Source: an uncultured Gemmatimonadota bacterium
GTDB lineage: Bacteria; Gemmatimonadota; Gemmatimonadetes; Gemmatimonadales; GWC2-71-9
NCBI GenBank assembly: GCA_946887295.1
Contig: CAMPKP010000008.1
Location: forward strand, 1 to 53,237
Length of the DNA: 53,237 nucleotides
Direction of reading: 5' to 3'
Under the pieces are notes generated by a model, which was not told where the DNA came from, did not search any database, and was given only the letters and a program-made list of their open reading frames with translations. The stretch's first letter is position 1. Each line of letters starts with the position of its first letter. This document shows positions 52,050 to 53,237 of this stretch, piece by piece. Both the position numbers and the translations under genes were made by a program.

Positions 52050-52055
52050 TATCTT
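52050..52055 (+). promoter_or_regulatory. -10 box of cstA
   Basis: TATCTT with the A of the ATG at 52062 exactly 7 bases later, predicting a leaderless message. No good -35 match at 16-18 bases; an activator may be needed. Confidence 0.5.
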
Positions 52056-52061
52056 AGATCC

Positions 52062-53237
52062 ATGCACCGACTCATGTGGGCGGCCGTCGCTCTCGCGGGC
52101 GCGGCCGGCTGGGGGGTCCTGGCGCTGCACCGGGGCGAGACGGTCAGCGCCGCCTGGCTCGTGGTGGCCGCCGTCGGTACCTATCTCATCGCCTTCCGCT
52201 TCTACAGCCGCTTTCTCGCCGACCGTGTCTTCGGGTTGAACGACCGCCGGGCCACCCCGGCGGAGCGCCTGGCCAACGGGCGCGACTACGTGCCCACCTC
52301 GCGATGGGTCCTCTTCGGCCACCACTTCGCGGCCATCGCGGGCGCGGGTCCGCTGGTCGGGCCGGTGCTCGCCGCGCAGTTCGGCTACCTGCCGGGCACC
52401 ATCTGGATCGTCTTCGGCGTGGTGCTGGGCGGCGCGGTGCAGGACTTCATCATCCTCTTCGCCTCCATGCGCCGGGACGGCAGGTCGCTCGGTCAGATGG
52501 CCAAGGAGGAGACCGGGCCGATCACCGGCATGCTCGCGATGGTCGCGGTGCTCGCCATCATGGTGATCCTGCTCGCGGTGCTGGCCCTGGTGGTGGTGAA
52601 CGCTCTGCGGGACAGCCCCTGGGGTGTGTTCACGATCCTCTGCACCATCCCGATCGCGGTCCTGATGGGCTACTGGATGAAGGTCTGGCGGCCGGGACGC
52701 ACCCTGGAGGCATCGGCCGTAGGCGTGGTGCTGCTGATGCTGGCACTGGTCGGGGGCCGGCACGTGGCGGAGTCACCGGTGCTGGCGCCGCTCTTCACCC
52801 ACTCGGCGCTCACCATCGCCTACGGCATGATCGGGTACGGATTCGTCGCCAGCGTGCTGCCGGTCTGGATGCTGCTCTGCCCCCGCGACTATCTCTCCAC
52901 CTTCATGAAGGTCGGGACCATCCTCCTGCTCGCGGTAGGGATCCTGGTCGTGCTGCCGCCGCTCCGGATGCCGGCGATGACCCGGTTCGTGGACGGCACC
53001 GGTCCGGTGTTCGCGGGCAAGCTGTTCCCGTTCGCGTTCATCACCATCGCCTGCGGGGCGATCAGCGGCTTTCATGCGCTGGTGGCGTCGGGCACGACGC
53101 CCAAGATGCTGACCCGGGAGAGCGACGCCCGCTACATCGGCTACGGCGGCATGCTGATGGAGTCGTTCGTGGCGGTGATGGCGATGTGCGCCGCCGCGGT
53201 GCTCGATCCCGGAGTCTACTTCGCGATCAACGCCCCG
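52062..53237 (+). CDS. cstA: Carbon starvation protein CstA, N-terminal part (runs off the window)
   Basis: 392 residues visible before the window ends. Membrane transporter of the CstA family (pyruvate or peptide uptake). Signature segments: YVPTSRWVLFGHHFAAIAGAGPLVGPVLAAQFGYLPG, GAVQDFIILFASMRRDGRSLG, CPRDYLSTFMK and GAISGFHALVASGTTPKM. About ten helices are already visible and the end is missing. Leaderless start predicted from the TATCTT box. Confidence 0.95.
   Translation, partial: MHRLMWAAVALAGAAGWGVLALHRGETVSAAWLVVAAVGTYLIAFRFYSRFLADRVFGLNDRRATPAERLANGRDYVPTSRWVLFGHHFAAIAGAGPLVGPVLAAQFGYLPGTIWIVFGVVLGGAVQDFIILFASMRRDGRSLGQMAKEETGPITGMLAMVAVLAIMVILLAVLALVVVNALRDSPWGVFTILCTIPIAVLMGYWMKVWRPGRTLEASAVGVVLLMLALVGGRHVAESPVLAPLFTHSALTIAYGMIGYGFVASVLPVWMLLCPRDYLSTFMKVGTILLLAVGILVVLPPLRMPAMTRFVDGTGPVFAGKLFPFAFITIACGAISGFHALVASGTTPKMLTRESDARYIGYGGMLMESFVAVMAMCAAAVLDPGVYFAINAP

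Overview
The window is a GC-rich (about 70% by eye), tightly packed chromosomal segment with about 52 protein genes, very short gaps and many 1 to 4 base start/stop overlaps (ATGA, GTGA, TGATG). I see no phage, insertion sequence, CRISPR or tRNA. The mix of didermal features (TonB receptor, outer-membrane barrels, lipoproteins), Ig-like secreted proteins, DUF4139, S41-TPR proteins and TTGCC(N)/TA(C/T)CTT promoters with leaderless starts fits a Gemmatimonadota-type bacterium. That assignment is inference from gene content, not a database result.

Layout. 1-3.2 kb: lipoprotein (partial), APC amino acid permease, small helical protein and SH3-repeat protein. 3.3-9.9 kb (+): gpmI, two outer-membrane proteins, a QueD-like protein, and molybdenum cofactor/formate dehydrogenase maturation genes fdhD, mobA, mobB, moeA. 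9.9-12.0 kb (+): a yybP-ykoY type (Mn2+) riboswitch with its terminator, then htpX and a TerC/Alx gene. 11.9-15.8 kb: S41 protease with TPR, MFS transporter, lipoprotein. 15.8-23.0 kb (+): a lysine/diaminopimelate operon (dapE-like, asd, lysC, dapB, dapA, dapD) carrying an FkbM methyltransferase and YjbQ at its end, and preceded by a leaderless 19-codon ORF and a terminator-like hairpin. 23.0-25.3 kb (-): Ig-repeat protein and a small secreted protein. 25.6-36 kb: an electron-transfer flavoprotein set (ETF-QO, etfB, etfA, glutaryl-CoA dehydrogenase type ACAD) interleaved with an aminotransferase and an operon of ECF sigma factor, membrane anti-sigma factor and TonB receptor. 36-43.5 kb: surface-glycan genes (GT4 glycosyltransferase, AsnB-like amidotransferase, sugar epimerase, ACP, FkbH-type HAD protein, hexapeptide acyltransferase). 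43.8-51 kb: Ig-esterase fusion lipoprotein, SprT-like protease, metallophosphoesterase, DUF4139 protein, small zinc-ribbon membrane protein, isocitrate dehydrogenase, secreted protein. 51-53.2 kb: SDR and divergent cstA (partial).

The points I consider most unusual: (1) an anti-sigma factor whose extracytoplasmic part has two vicinal-Cys/Asp-Gly-rich motifs and one canonical EF-hand loop, in the same operon as a TonB receptor with a long acidic tract; (2) a manganese riboswitch ahead of htpX-terC; (3) an acyltransferase-FkbH-ACP module inside a glycan locus, suggesting glyceryl (or related) decoration of a polysaccharide; (4) three enzymes that lack a key cysteine (QueD-like, AsnB-like, ETF-QO); (5) a recurring promoter architecture placing the -10 box exactly 7 or 9 bases from the start codon, implying leaderless mRNAs.
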